From positions 10,820-24,786 of the forward strand of contig DKVN01000178.1 of the NCBI GenBank assembly GCA_002491225.1: 13,967 nucleotides of DNA, written 5' to 3'. Below are positions 1 through 6,731 of the stretch, piece after piece. The position numbers and the translations under genes are program-made. Below the pieces are notes generated by a model. It had not been told where the DNA came from, searched no databases, and saw only the letters and a list, made by a program, of their open reading frames with translations. Positions within the stretch are counted from its first letter, which is position 1. The number at the start of each line of letters is the position of its first letter. This DNA comes from Faecalibacterium sp. UBA7177 (GTDB lineage Bacteria; Bacillota; Clostridia; Oscillospirales; Ruminococcaceae).

Positions 1-83
1 CCAATAAGGTAGTTGGTTGGCCCCCCGTTGTGTTACAAAAAGAGTAACCGCAAGGTTGGTGGCCGGGCGGTTACTTCTTTTTT
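1..83 (+). ncRNA. Putative antisense RNA antitoxin, 5' end outside the window
   Basis: Inferred, not proven. The bidirectional terminator at 35-83 has a good plus-strand form, which implies a short plus-strand RNA converging on the toxin gene and overlapping its last few codons. Positions 1-31 also resemble the opposite strand at 242-212 (CCAATAA, then a GGTT.GCCCCCC block), that is, the start of the toxin transcript. In addition the segment carries GGCCCCCC (19-26) and AACCGCA (46-52), found in direct orientation in the toxin leader at 202-209 and 224-230, so the two RNAs could pair at several places. Its promoter would lie left of position 1 and cannot be seen. Confidence 0.35.
35..83. terminator. 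Bidirectional intrinsic terminator at the toxin 3' end
   Basis: An 8-bp inverted repeat, GTAACCGC (44-51) and GCGGTTAC (67-74), is flanked by a T-run on both strands: TTCTTTTTT after the stem on the plus strand (75-82) and CTCTTTTTG after it on the minus strand (43-36). It overlaps the toxin stop codon at 71-73. It should end the toxin mRNA and also any plus-strand transcript entering from the left, as in convergent type I toxin-antitoxin loci. Confidence 0.62.
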
Positions 84-157
84 GCCTGAATAAACAGGTT
101 GATGATCGCGATGATCACCAAACAAAACTGAAAAAGTTCTGATAAGGTAATCGTCAT
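71..157 (-). CDS. Small hydrophobic holin-like toxin peptide (28 aa)
   Basis: The minus strand encodes a 28-residue peptide that starts MTITLSELFQ, continues with a single hydrophobic helix (about residues 8-23, rich in Leu, Val and Ile) and ends in a basic tail AKKK followed by TAA. This matches the shape of the putative holin-like toxins (Hol_Tox family) and of other type I toxins of Firmicutes, which insert in the cytoplasmic membrane. A strong ribosome site, AAAGGGGG at 173-166, lies 8 bases before the ATG. A sigma-70-like promoter lies about 95 bases upstream and an intrinsic terminator overlaps the stop codon, so the gene has its own complete transcription unit. It is too short for ordinary ORF cut-offs. 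Toxicity is inferred from the family shape and the locus layout. It could instead be a harmless small membrane peptide. Confidence 0.72.
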   Translation of the reverse strand: MTITLSELFQFCLVIIAIINLFIQAKKK

Positions 158-165
158 CTTCACCA

Positions 166-186
166 CCCCCTTTCGGAGAAAGGGGG
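166..186 (-). promoter_or_regulatory. Hairpin that sequesters the toxin ribosome site
   Basis: A perfect 9-bp stem (166-174 paired with 178-186) closes a 3-base loop. In the minus-strand transcript the 3' arm reads GAAAGGGGG, which is the Shine-Dalgarno sequence of the 28-aa toxin. The folded leader should therefore block translation. Such self-sequestration is typical of type I toxin mRNAs. Confidence 0.6.
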
Positions 187-202
187 CAAAAGGAAGTCCT
201 CG

Positions 203-223
203 GCCCCCCTTCAATAGGGGGGC
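203..223 (-). promoter_or_regulatory. Second leader hairpin of the toxin mRNA
   Basis: GCCCCCCT (203-210) pairs with AGGGGGGC (216-223) around a 5-base loop. It lies in the toxin leader, upstream of the ribosome-site hairpin. One arm carries GGCCCCCC (202-209), which recurs in direct orientation at 19-26, so a plus-strand RNA containing the 19-26 copy could pair with this arm in the toxin mRNA. Confidence 0.5.
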
Positions 224-256
224 AACCGCATACCGTTATTGGCGAGCGCCAATAGT

Positions 257-285
257 ATAATAGCATATATCGACAGAATGTGCAA
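257..285 (-). promoter_or_regulatory. Sigma-70-type promoter of the small toxin gene
   Basis: On the minus strand a -35 box TTGCAC (285-280) is followed by exactly 17 bases and a -10 box TATTAT (262-257). This would start transcription near position 250 and give a leader of about 90 bases before the toxin ATG at 157. The leader begins inside a short palindrome, ATTGGCG/CGCCAAT (238-253). Confidence 0.6.
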
Positions 286-293
286 TCGAGGAT

Positions 294-337
294 GCAGCCG
301 CTGGGGTAAAGGCCAGGCGGCTATTTCTTTGCTCTGG
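294..337 (-). pseudogene. Decayed copy of the toxin 3' end and its terminator
   Basis: The stretch aligns with positions 44-88. It has the same order of CCGC arm, GG.CC.GGCGG arm, stop codon complement (CTA, that is TAG on the minus strand) and T-rich tract. On the minus strand the last codons read Ala-Lys-Lys-stop, like the end of the intact toxin, but no open hydrophobic frame or ATG precedes them. A stem (296-304 with 313-322, one bulged G) followed by ATTTCTTT keeps a terminator-like shape on the plus strand. I read it as a remnant of a tandem toxin module. An unrelated terminator is possible. Confidence 0.4.
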
Positions 338-415
338 TGTTAGCAAATTGCACAAATGACGCGCTCAAAATAGCTCTATACTTGTGCAACAAACCAAATC
401 GAAAAAAGTTTCTCC

Positions 416-460
416 AAAAGTGAGCAATTTGGGGTTTGAAAAGAGACTAATGGTATAGAG
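416..460. repeat. 45-base direct repeat, copy A
   Basis: An AT-rich block containing TGAGCAATTTGG, then TGAAAA, then AGACTAAT and TAGAG. It matches 646-690 at 38 of 45 positions without gaps. In both copies the block is preceded by GTGCAA and CCAAAT words and followed by GC-rich sequence. It could be a promoter or binding element or a genome-wide interspersed repeat. No gene is seen in it. Confidence 0.7.
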
Positions 461-645
461 GGGCTTGTGGGCCTGGGCTTTGCTGTGGGGTTTTTGCGGG
501 GCGCGGGCTGCCATCGGCAGGGGCCTCGGCAGCGGACTTGCCGCGAACTCGTCACGGCCCCGGCAAACCCCATCAACCCGCACAGAAACCGCTCGAAAAA
601 CTGTGCAATGTGCCAAATATGAACACTTTGCAAAATTTTTTTGAA

Positions 646-690
646 AAAAGTGAGCAATTTGGCCTCTGAAAAAAGACTAATAGAGTAGAG
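646..690. repeat. 45-base direct repeat, copy B
   Basis: Second copy of the block at 416-460, offset by exactly 230 bases. The conserved words are AAAAGTGAGCAATTTGG, TGAAAA, AGACTAAT and TAGAGG. The differences cluster in the GG/CC pair after TTTGG and in the spacer before TAGAGG. Confidence 0.7.
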
Positions 691-854
691 GCACCTCAAA
701 GGGCATCGGCACGGCGGCCCGGCGGCTTTACCGCCTTGGCAAAACCGGCACACCGCCCCGCAGGGTGCGCAAAAAGTGGCGGAGGGCATGCGGGCCTGCG
801 GGCCCGCGCTCCGCAAAACTTTCTCGCTTTTCGCCCGCTTCCCTCTCGCGCTTA

Positions 855-866
855 CCTTATATAAGG
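855..866 (+). promoter_or_regulatory. Perfect palindrome, possible -10 or operator before the operon
   Basis: CCTTATATAAGG is a perfect 12-base palindrome in otherwise GC-rich sequence, 41 bases before the preferred start of the first operon gene. Its centre can serve as a -10 box (TATATA), but no good -35 box lies 16-18 bases upstream. If this is the operon promoter it would need an activator or another sigma factor. Confidence 0.3.
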
Positions 867-906
867 GAAACGGCCCGAATAGATGGTCAAGGGGGATAAC
901 CAAAAC

Positions 907-1434
907 ATGACCGAAAAAGAACTGCACCGCCTCAAACGTCCCGATCTGCTGACCTTGCTGGTCGCGCAGGGGCGCGAGGCCGGCGAGATGCAGGAGAAGC
1001 TCTCCGCTACCACGAACGAGCTTCACCAGGCTGACCGCCAGGTCGAGCGCCTGAAAGCCCGGCTCAACGACAAGGACGAGCAGCTCGCCCGCCTCAAGGA
1101 CAAACTTCAGGACAAGGACGCCCAGATCGCCCGCCTGAAGGACCGGCTGGACACCAAGGACGCCCAGATCGTGGCGCTCGAGGCCCAGCTGGAGGACCTG
1201 ATCAGCGGCCGCTTCAGCCAACTGCAGAACGCCGATTCGCTCCGCGAGATTGCCCGGCGGCTCGACCTCATGCTTCGCACGGCGCAGGCGGTAGCGGACA
1301 GTTACTTCAAAAATGTCCTGGCGCTGCCCATCCCGGCCAGCCACGGCGCACCCAAAACCCCGGCACCCGCGCCCGCCGCACAGCCGGAGGCCCCGCAGCC
1401 GCCGCAGGGACAGTGGAGTTTGAATGACTCTTAA
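907..1434 (+). CDS. Coiled-coil protein of unknown function, pilus-locus associated
   Basis: The 175-residue product starts MTEKELHRL and has no signal peptide or membrane segment, so it should be cytoplasmic. The middle (about residues 20-105) is a strong coiled coil built from a repeated, highly charged DKDAQIARLKD-like unit. A short helical patch (residues about 115-145, with Ala-Gln-Ala-Val-Ala-Asp) follows, then a Pro/Ala-rich tail. I prefer ATG 907 because AAGGGGG at 889-895 lies just before it. An in-frame ATG at 883 would add eight residues but puts that ribosome site inside the gene. The end overlaps the signal peptidase start by 11 bases, which implies coupled translation. Similar coiled-coil proteins accompany signal peptidase and sortase genes in gut clostridia as I recall them. 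Their role is unknown to me, and a scaffold for secretion or assembly is only a guess. Confidence 0.8.
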   Translation: MTEKELHRLKRPDLLTLLVAQGREAGEMQEKLSATTNELHQADRQVERLKARLNDKDEQLARLKDKLQDKDAQIARLKDRLDTKDAQIVALEAQLEDLISGRFSQLQNADSLREIARRLDLMLRTAQAVADSYFKNVLALPIPASHGAPKTPAPAPAAQPEAPQPPQGQWSLNDS

Positions 1435-2044
1435 AAATCCGTTTCAAAAGCCAGCACCGCCGGAGGCCGTTCCCCCCGCCGCCGCGCCCACGCTGGATCA
1501 ACTGGAAAAGGAGCTCAAAACCACCGAGTACCGCTCCAATTTCAGCCGGGTGCTGCGCAGCACCTTCGCATCCCTCTTAGTGGTCGCCGCCATCAGCGTT
1601 CTGGTGGCCGTGCTGCTGCTGCCGGTGCTGCAGATCCACGGCACCTCGATGACCCCTACCTTATATGAGGACGACATCGTCGTGGCCGTCAACTCCAAAA
1701 AATACCAGCCCGGCGATCTGATCGCCTTCTACTACAACAACAACATCCTCATCAAGCGGGTGATCGCCACCTCGGGCGATTGGGTCGAGATGGACGAAAA
1801 TGGTGTGGTCAGCGTCAACGGCCACCCGCTGGATGAGCCCTATGTCAATGAACTGGCCTACGGGGAGTGCAACATCACCTTCCCCTACCAGGTGCCCGAT
1901 GAGCGGTGCTTCGTGATGGGCGACCATCGCGCCACCAGCATCGACAGCCGCAACACCGCGGTCGGCTGTGTCAGCACCGAGATGATCGTGGGCCGCATCG
2001 TGTTCCGGGTCTGGCCGCTGAACATGATGCAGCCGCTCAGCTAA
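1424..2044 (+). CDS. lepB: Signal peptidase I (S26 family), Lys-type
   Basis: The 206-residue product is a type I signal peptidase that cleaves signal peptides on the outer face of the membrane. A Pro/Ala-rich cytoplasmic start (residues 1-45) leads into one membrane segment (about 48-70). The catalytic Ser75 lies in the SMTPTL box, the general-base Lys111 in KRVIA, and the conserved GDHRATSIDSR box at 166-176. A Lys rather than a His base makes this a bacterial P-type enzyme, not the ER-type SipW that normally serves TasA-like proteins. The start overlaps the upstream coiled-coil gene and a GGAG sits just before it. Placed directly before the adhesin and pilin, it probably processes the locus's own precursors. 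A SipW homologue is not visible in this window. Confidence 0.93.
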   Translation: MTLKNPFQKPAPPEAVPPAAAPTLDQLEKELKTTEYRSNFSRVLRSTFASLLVVAAISVLVAVLLLPVLQIHGTSMTPTLYEDDIVVAVNSKKYQPGDLIAFYYNNNILIKRVIATSGDWVEMDENGVVSVNGHPLDEPYVNELAYGECNITFPYQVPDERCFVMGDHRATSIDSRNTAVGCVSTEMIVGRIVFRVWPLNMMQPLS

Positions 2045-2052
2045 CAACCGCC

Positions 2053-2083
2053 GCGCCGGGACGCGGCAATGCCCGCCCGGCGC
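2053..2083 (+). other. GC-rich stem-loop between signal peptidase and adhesin genes
   Basis: GCGCCGGG (2053-2060) pairs with CCCGGCGC (2076-2083) around a 15-base loop. No T-run follows, so it is not a classical terminator. It may slow or partly attenuate transcription in the 88-base spacer. A competing stem (GCCGCG with CGCGGC) overlaps its left arm. Confidence 0.35.
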
Positions 2084-2132
2084 AGCATGCGTCGCGAAAC
2101 CCCCAGTTCCACGTCAGAAAGGAGACGGCATC

Positions 2133-5100
2133 ATGGATTCTCCCAAAAAGCAAGCTTCCAAGATCCTGCGCGACAAAAAGATGTACCAGCGCTGGCTGGC
2201 CATCTTTATGTGCCTTGCGCTGGTGGTCACCTCGGGCACCGTTACGGCCCTGAAGCTGACCGGCCAGGCCTGGACCGGCACCGAGCAGGTGCTCACCTGC
2301 ACCTATCAGCCGCACCAGCACACCCCCGAGTGCTACAACGAGGCGGGCGAGCTTGTCTGCGGTCTGTCGGACAAGGTGCTGCACACGCATGACGCCCGCT
2401 GCTACGACGCCGAGGGCAACCTGGTCTGCGGCATGGAGGAGCTGGAGGAGCACAGCCACACCAGCGCCTGCTACACCGAGCACCGCGCCCTCATCTGCGG
2501 CCAGGAGGAGCATGAGGCCATCCCCGAGCATCACCACACCGAGGATTGCTACACCGTTGTGACCACCGAGGAGCGGGTGCTGACCTGCGGCCTCGAGGAG
2601 AGCGACGGCGAGCCCGCCGTGGAAGCGGTGCCCGGCCATGTGCACACCGACGCCTGCTACGCCATCGAGACCAAGAGCGTGCTCGTCTCTGAGGAGAGCG
2701 TTGCCGAGGACGGCACCGTGATCCCCGCCGTCTATGAGAACCAGGAGACCAAAACCCTGATCTGCGGCATGGCCGAGGGCGAGGGCGCTGTGGAGGGCAA
2801 GCCCGCTGTGGAGGGCCACCACCACACCGACGCGTGCTGGACCATGCAGGAGGTGCAGCATCCCGAGCTGACCTGCGGCCTGGAAGAGAGCGACGTGGAT
2901 GTCCCCGAGCATCACCACACCGACGAGTGCTACGCCATCGAGATGGTGCTGACCTGCGACAAGCCCGAGGTGATCGCCCACGAGCACACCGATGCCTGCT
3001 ATGACATCCAGAAGGACGCCGACGGCAACGAGATCAGCCGCACCCTCACCTGCAAGCTGCCCCAGCTGGTGGCCCACCAGCACGGCGACGAGTGCTTTAC
3101 CGAGGTAGCGCTCGAGGCCGAGGGCACCTACTGCGGGCTGGAAGCCCACAAGCACACCGGCAGCTGCTACATGGAGGTCAACGGCGAGCTGGTGCTCACC
3201 TGCGGCAAGGAAGAGCATGTCCACACCGATGAGTGCTTCATCGAGCCGGTGCTCTACTGCGGCAAGGAGGAGCACACCCACACCGAGGAGTGCTACGACG
3301 CCGACGGCAACCTGATCTGCGAACTGGAAGAGCATACCCACACCGCCGAGTGCTATATCGAGCCCGAGATCGAGCCGGTGGAAGTGACCGAGACGGTCGC
3401 GAACCGCTTCTACAATGTCGAGCTCACCGCCGTTTATACCGGTGAGCTGGCCGAGGAGGACGAGCTGGCCATTGTGGCCGCCACCACCAGCCAGGAGGAG
3501 ATGGAGACCGAGCGCGACTACGCCTACAGCAGCCAGGTGCCGGACAGCAAGGTGCTGCCGCTGGGCCGCACCGAGTTCATCCTCACCAAAAACGGCGAAG
3601 AGGTTGACCGCAGCGAGTACGCCATCACCGCCACCATCATCCCCAGCCGCGAGAGCGTTGCCTATCTGGCCATGAGCCAGAGCAACACCGACATCATGAT
3701 GCTGGACGAGGGCGGCGAGCCTGGCGGCGAGCAGACCATCGTGGTGAGCAGCGGCTTCACCGCCTACGAGCTGGAGGACGGCAAGCTGGCCCCTGTGGGG
3801 TATGTGGAGGCCAAGCTCGACGAGATCGACCTCGACACCTACATGGCCGAGGCGTATGACGAAGAGGGCAACCCCACCTACGATGAGACCCTTGCCATCC
3901 ACGCCCATCTGAGCGGCAGCGACTTTATGCTGACGGCCGGGGTGGAGGAAGATGTTATTCAGACGCTGGCGGCAGCCGGAGACCAGAGTAAATACAGGGG
4001 CGATTTGAAGTTTTGGTGGGATGGATACAAAAAAACAGGCAAAAACAGCTATGGACATGACGAAGCCCAGGTAGAATCGGTATACATGCACCATACAGAT
4101 TCTGAAGGCGTTAAGGATCAAGATCGTGGGCCGGTTAAGATTAGTGAAGGCGTTGGACACGACAACACTTATATTGGTAACAGCAGAATTCAGAATGCGC
4201 CGAATGGAACTGTACTAAGTACGGTTTATCCTGATGCTGTTGCTGGATTCAAAGATTTGTCGCCCACAGAGAAAGACCAAGCGGAGCGTATTATTATCAC
4301 ACATGAAAGTGAGGGCCTTGGGGATAGCACCCGGACGGACACAATAGATCGCGGCGACTTAGACTGGTCTGCTGCAATGAATGCGAGTGTTGGTGGGAAT
4401 TGGAAATTCCCAAGTTTCATCGGCAGCACAACAAAAAGTATTTCAGGAATCCGGTATCAAAAGAATGGCGTGGACTATGCGACCTTGGAAATCACTCCGA
4501 AGCCCGGATATTATGTAGAGCATGTGATGATCACCTGCTTCTTTGATCCTAATTATCCTGGAAGTAGCTCAGGCGAGGGCTGGAACCCATATGCATGTGG
4601 ATTCTTAGTCGAGGGCAGTGATATCTTTGACAGGAGTTTCACACCGACCGCGAACACAAAAGTTTCTATCCCGGTTGAAAGCAGATGGTTTGCCCACAGC
4701 GCAGACGCTTGCGGCTTCTATATCCTGATTCGCACTGCTCCTATCCCTGCTCCGTTGTTTGTCAAGTATGACAATGGTCAGATGCTTGATTCCAACAAGA
4801 ACGATATCACTGAAGAGAACGCGGCCTTTGCAGGCACAAGCTGGCTTCAGGGAGGTCGTACAACCGAGAGCAAGAGGATTAGTAACGATGGCCTGACCGA
4901 TCAGATTTACAAGGGTGAAGGCAACAACTGGGATACGACCCCGGGTCAAAGCGATTTGAGTTACACTGCAGCAGGTATTTCGCCAGCAGCAGAAAAGGTG
5001 GCACGCGAAAACGGATATCAGTTTGCTGGCTGGCAGCTGGAATATTATGTTGTAGCTGCTCAAAACAAGAAATCAGATCAGTTTGGAACGTGGTACTACA

Positions 5101-6731
5101 AGACTTACGATGGCACAGATGTATACTTGTCTCAAAACAAACCTGAAGAGTACGATAGCAGCAACTACCTATCCATCTACTCCAACAGCAAGTATTGGTT
5201 CAAGGTTAATGACAAGATCACCGGCAGCTTCGACAATGTCCAGCTGTATGGTGCATACGGCAGCACGTTTGGCGACATTGGCGAGTATGGGCATATCAAC
5301 CTGATCACCAACGCGAAGCTGACAGCCGTCTGGGAGAAGCTTCCGCAGCTGGAGGTCAGCAAGACGGTTGCAAACTCGGCAAACGACACGACCGGAACGG
5401 GCCCGAGAACCTTCACGTTCGAGATCCGCAAGGTCGAGAACGGCACCGAGACCCCGGTCGATGGATTCAACTTCCACGTCACGAGCCGGACAGTGAATGG
5501 CGATATCCGAACCGAAGAGGTTCCCCAGACGGGCGCCCGCTTCACGATCACGGTTGCCGGAGACGGCACGAGCCAGCCGGTCAAGATCACCGGGCTTGAT
5601 CCCAACGGCACCTACAAGGTGGTTGAGATTCCTGATTCTAATGTAGCACCGGAAAACCGCCCGACCGTGACCTACAAGCTGGATGCCGAAGAGCCGAATT
5701 CCGAGAGCCACACATTTGTTGCGAGCAACACGGATAAGCATGAGGTCAATGTCACGAACGACTACGCTGCTCAGCCGAAAGACCAGCTGGTCTGGATCAT
5801 CAAGGTGGATGCCAGCGACAATACCGTGGACAGCTGGCCGACTCTGGCGGGTGCGAAGTTTACGCTGACCAGCACTGATTCGTCGGTTGAAATCCCCGCA
5901 GAGGCGCGGATCGTCGAGACCACAGGCGATGACGGTATCGCGTTTGAGGGCAGGCTGCTGGAAGGCACCTACACCCTGAAAGAGGATAAGGCCCCGGCCG
6001 GGTACACCGGCGCGGCCGATTCGATCACCTTTAAGGTGGATGAGCACGGCGTTACCGTGACAGGGAACGCTGACCTGACTGTTGCGGGTGCGTTTGCGGT
6101 TCACGAGGACCCGGATGACCTGACCAGCCCGATCATCCGCTACGAGATTCGTGTGAAGAACACGGTGACCCCGGCGCTGGTAAAGGCTGTGAAGGTCTCT
6201 GACCAAAACCCCGAAACCACGCTGCAGGGCGCGCACTTCGACCTCTACAAGGTGGTTGAGCAGGGCACAGAGAACGCCGAACCCATCAAGGGCCTGACCG
6301 ATGTCTACGGCATTAAGGTTGGCGACGATCTTGTCACGAATGCAAACGGCGAGATCACACTTACCGACACGACCCTGACCAGCGGCAGCGGCCTCCAGTT
6401 CAACCAGCACTATTACCTCGTTGAGACCCAGGCTCCGGCCGGGTACAATGGCAGCGATCAGCCGATCGAGCTGTACTATTACAAGGTGACTGGCACCCAA
6501 AAGCTTGAACTTGAGGTCAAATCGTCCGATGGCTCTGCTCTGAAGGCGACGTGGACTGCACCCACGGAACAGAATCCGTACTGGATGGTGAAGGTTCCCA
6601 ACAGCACTGGCACCGAGATGCCGCATACGGGCGGCATGGGCACTGGGTTGTTCACGGTTGGCGGCGGGCTGCTGATGGTTTTGGCGGCTGGGCTGTACTT
6701 CTGGAACAAACGGCGCATCTCCGAAATGTAA
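2133..6731 (+). CDS. Giant LPXTG-type adhesin with Cys-His modules and CnaB domains
   Basis: The 1532-residue product is a wall-anchored surface protein, probably the pilus tip adhesin. A basic start and hydrophobic segment (about 17-40) form the signal peptide. Residues 56-408 hold thirteen C-x(n)-H-x-H-x4-C modules. An acidic stretch follows to about 610, then a unique segment (about 611-1065) of different base composition that ends in a GW..(L)TAVW pattern as in InlB-type repeats. Then come a DUF7601/FctA-like Ig fold (about 1070-1210) and two SpaA/CnaB domains (about 1217-1345 and 1346-1450). The second and third of these show likely isopeptide pairs Lys1224/Glu1284 and Lys1354/Glu1431, each Glu in the E.(K/Q)APAGY context. 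MPHTGG (1496-1501), a hydrophobic segment and a basic tail form the sorting signal, with Met in place of Leu. AAAGGAGA lies before the ATG. Domain types are inferred from motifs. The ligand is unknown. Confidence 0.93.
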   Translation: MDSPKKQASKILRDKKMYQRWLAIFMCLALVVTSGTVTALKLTGQAWTGTEQVLTCTYQPHQHTPECYNEAGELVCGLSDKVLHTHDARCYDAEGNLVCGMEELEEHSHTSACYTEHRALICGQEEHEAIPEHHHTEDCYTVVTTEERVLTCGLEESDGEPAVEAVPGHVHTDACYAIETKSVLVSEESVAEDGTVIPAVYENQETKTLICGMAEGEGAVEGKPAVEGHHHTDACWTMQEVQHPELTCGLEESDVDVPEHHHTDECYAIEMVLTCDKPEVIAHEHTDACYDIQKDADGNEISRTLTCKLPQLVAHQHGDECFTEVALEAEGTYCGLEAHKHTGSCYMEVNGELVLTCGKEEHVHTDECFIEPVLYCGKEEHTHTEECYDADGNLICELEEHTHTAECYIEPEIEPVEVTETVANRFYNVELTAVYTGELAEEDELAIVAATTSQEEMETERDYAYSSQVPDSKVLPLGRTEFILTKNGEEVDRSEYAITATIIPSRESVAYLAMSQSNTDIMMLDEGGEPGGEQTIVVSSGFTAYELEDGKLAPVGYVEAKLDEIDLDTYMAEAYDEEGNPTYDETLAIHAHLSGSDFMLTAGVEEDVIQTLAAAGDQSKYRGDLKFWWDGYKKTGKNSYGHDEAQVESVYMHHTDSEGVKDQDRGPVKISEGVGHDNTYIGNSRIQNAPNGTVLSTVYPDAVAGFKDLSPTEKDQAERIIITHESEGLGDSTRTDTIDRGDLDWSAAMNASVGGNWKFPSFIGSTTKSISGIRYQKNGVDYATLEITPKPGYYVEHVMITCFFDPNYPGSSSGEGWNPYACGFLVEGSDIFDRSFTPTANTKVSIPVESRWFAHSADACGFYILIRTAPIPAPLFVKYDNGQMLDSNKNDITEENAAFAGTSWLQGGRTTESKRISNDGLTDQIYKGEGNNWDTTPGQSDLSYTAAGISPAAEKVARENGYQFAGWQLEYYVVAAQNKKSDQFGTWYYKTYDGTDVYLSQNKPEEYDSSNYLSIYSNSKYWFKVNDKITGSFDNVQLYGAYGSTFGDIGEYGHINLITNAKLTAVWEKLPQLEVSKTVANSANDTTGTGPRTFTFEIRKVENGTETPVDGFNFHVTSRTVNGDIRTEEVPQTGARFTITVAGDGTSQPVKITGLDPNGTYKVVEIPDSNVAPENRPTVTYKLDAEEPNSESHTFVASNTDKHEVNVTNDYAAQPKDQLVWIIKVDASDNTVDSWPTLAGAKFTLTSTDSSVEIPAEARIVETTGDDGIAFEGRLLEGTYTLKEDKAPAGYTGAADSITFKVDEHGVTVTGNADLTVAGAFAVHEDPDDLTSPIIRYEIRVKNTVTPALVKAVKVSDQNPETTLQGAHFDLYKVVEQGTENAEPIKGLTDVYGIKVGDDLVTNANGEITLTDTTLTSGSGLQFNQHYYLVETQAPAGYNGSDQPIELYYYKVTGTQKLELEVKSSDGSALKATWTAPTEQNPYWMVKVPNSTGTEMPHTGGMGTGLFTVGGGLLMVLAAGLYFWNKRRISEM
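2298..3356 (+). repeat. Thirteen tandem C-x(n)-HxH-x4-C modules in the adhesin
   Basis: Protein-level repeats at residues 56-408. Each has a Cys in an L-x-C-G-like context, a spacer of 4, 7 or 10-17 residues, then H-x-H-(T)-x-x-x-C-(Y/F/W). The shortest form, C-x4-H-x-H-x4-C, occurs in the first and the last four modules. Two Cys and two His per unit look like a metal or redox site. The spacers are rich in Glu and Asp. Confidence 0.85.
3965..5340 (+). other. Compositionally distinct central segment of the adhesin gene
   Basis: From about 3965 the codon choice changes abruptly. AAA, ACA, GGA, AGG, TTG and ATT become frequent, while the flanks use almost only GC-ending codons such as CTG, GGC and ACC. 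The GC-rich style returns gradually after about 5340. The reading frame is unbroken. This looks like a replaced cassette or recombined head domain. The edges are estimates by eye. Confidence 0.6.

Larger units (their letters stand above)
338..882. other. Long non-coding leader region upstream of the pilus locus
   Basis: I find no credible gene in this stretch. It alternates AT-rich blocks (the two direct repeats) with very GC-rich blocks. Visible dyads are TTGCACAA/TTGTGCAA (348-355, 382-389), GGCGG/CCGCC (721-735), and a two-part stem-loop in which 779-784 pairs with 809-814 and 790-795 pairs with 802-807. The last is followed by an A- and T-containing stretch, so it may be a leader structure or a weak terminator just before the operon. 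Open frames here on the minus strand are short and carry the repeats, which argues against coding. Confidence 0.5.

Noticed and set aside
33..266. 77-codon minus-strand frame overlapping the toxin gene
   Set aside because: It crosses the toxin leader hairpins and terminator, while the 28-aa toxin in another frame has the ribosome site, promoter and terminator in place.
721..735. GGCGG-CTTTA-CCGCC hairpin as a terminator
   Set aside because: The stem is only 5 bp and no T-run follows. It is one of many short dyads in this GC-rich stretch.
883..906. Upstream ATG 883 as start of the coiled-coil gene
   Set aside because: The best ribosome site (889-895) lies downstream of it and fits ATG 907. 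The site before 883 is about 15 bases away.
376..1344. Minus-strand open frame spanning the leader and the coiled-coil gene
   Set aside because: It runs through the two direct repeats and opposite the coiled-coil gene. Its plausibility comes only from GC bias and the repeats.
2298..3356. Possible CRISPR or DNA-level tandem array
   Set aside because: The units vary in length and base sequence. The regularity is in the protein motif, not in identical DNA repeats with spacers.
2037..4160. Long minus-strand open frame (707 codons) opposite the adhesin repeats
   Set aside because: It is a mirror of the repetitive GC-rich adhesin codons, has no ribosome site or family features, and lies fully inside a convincing plus-strand gene.
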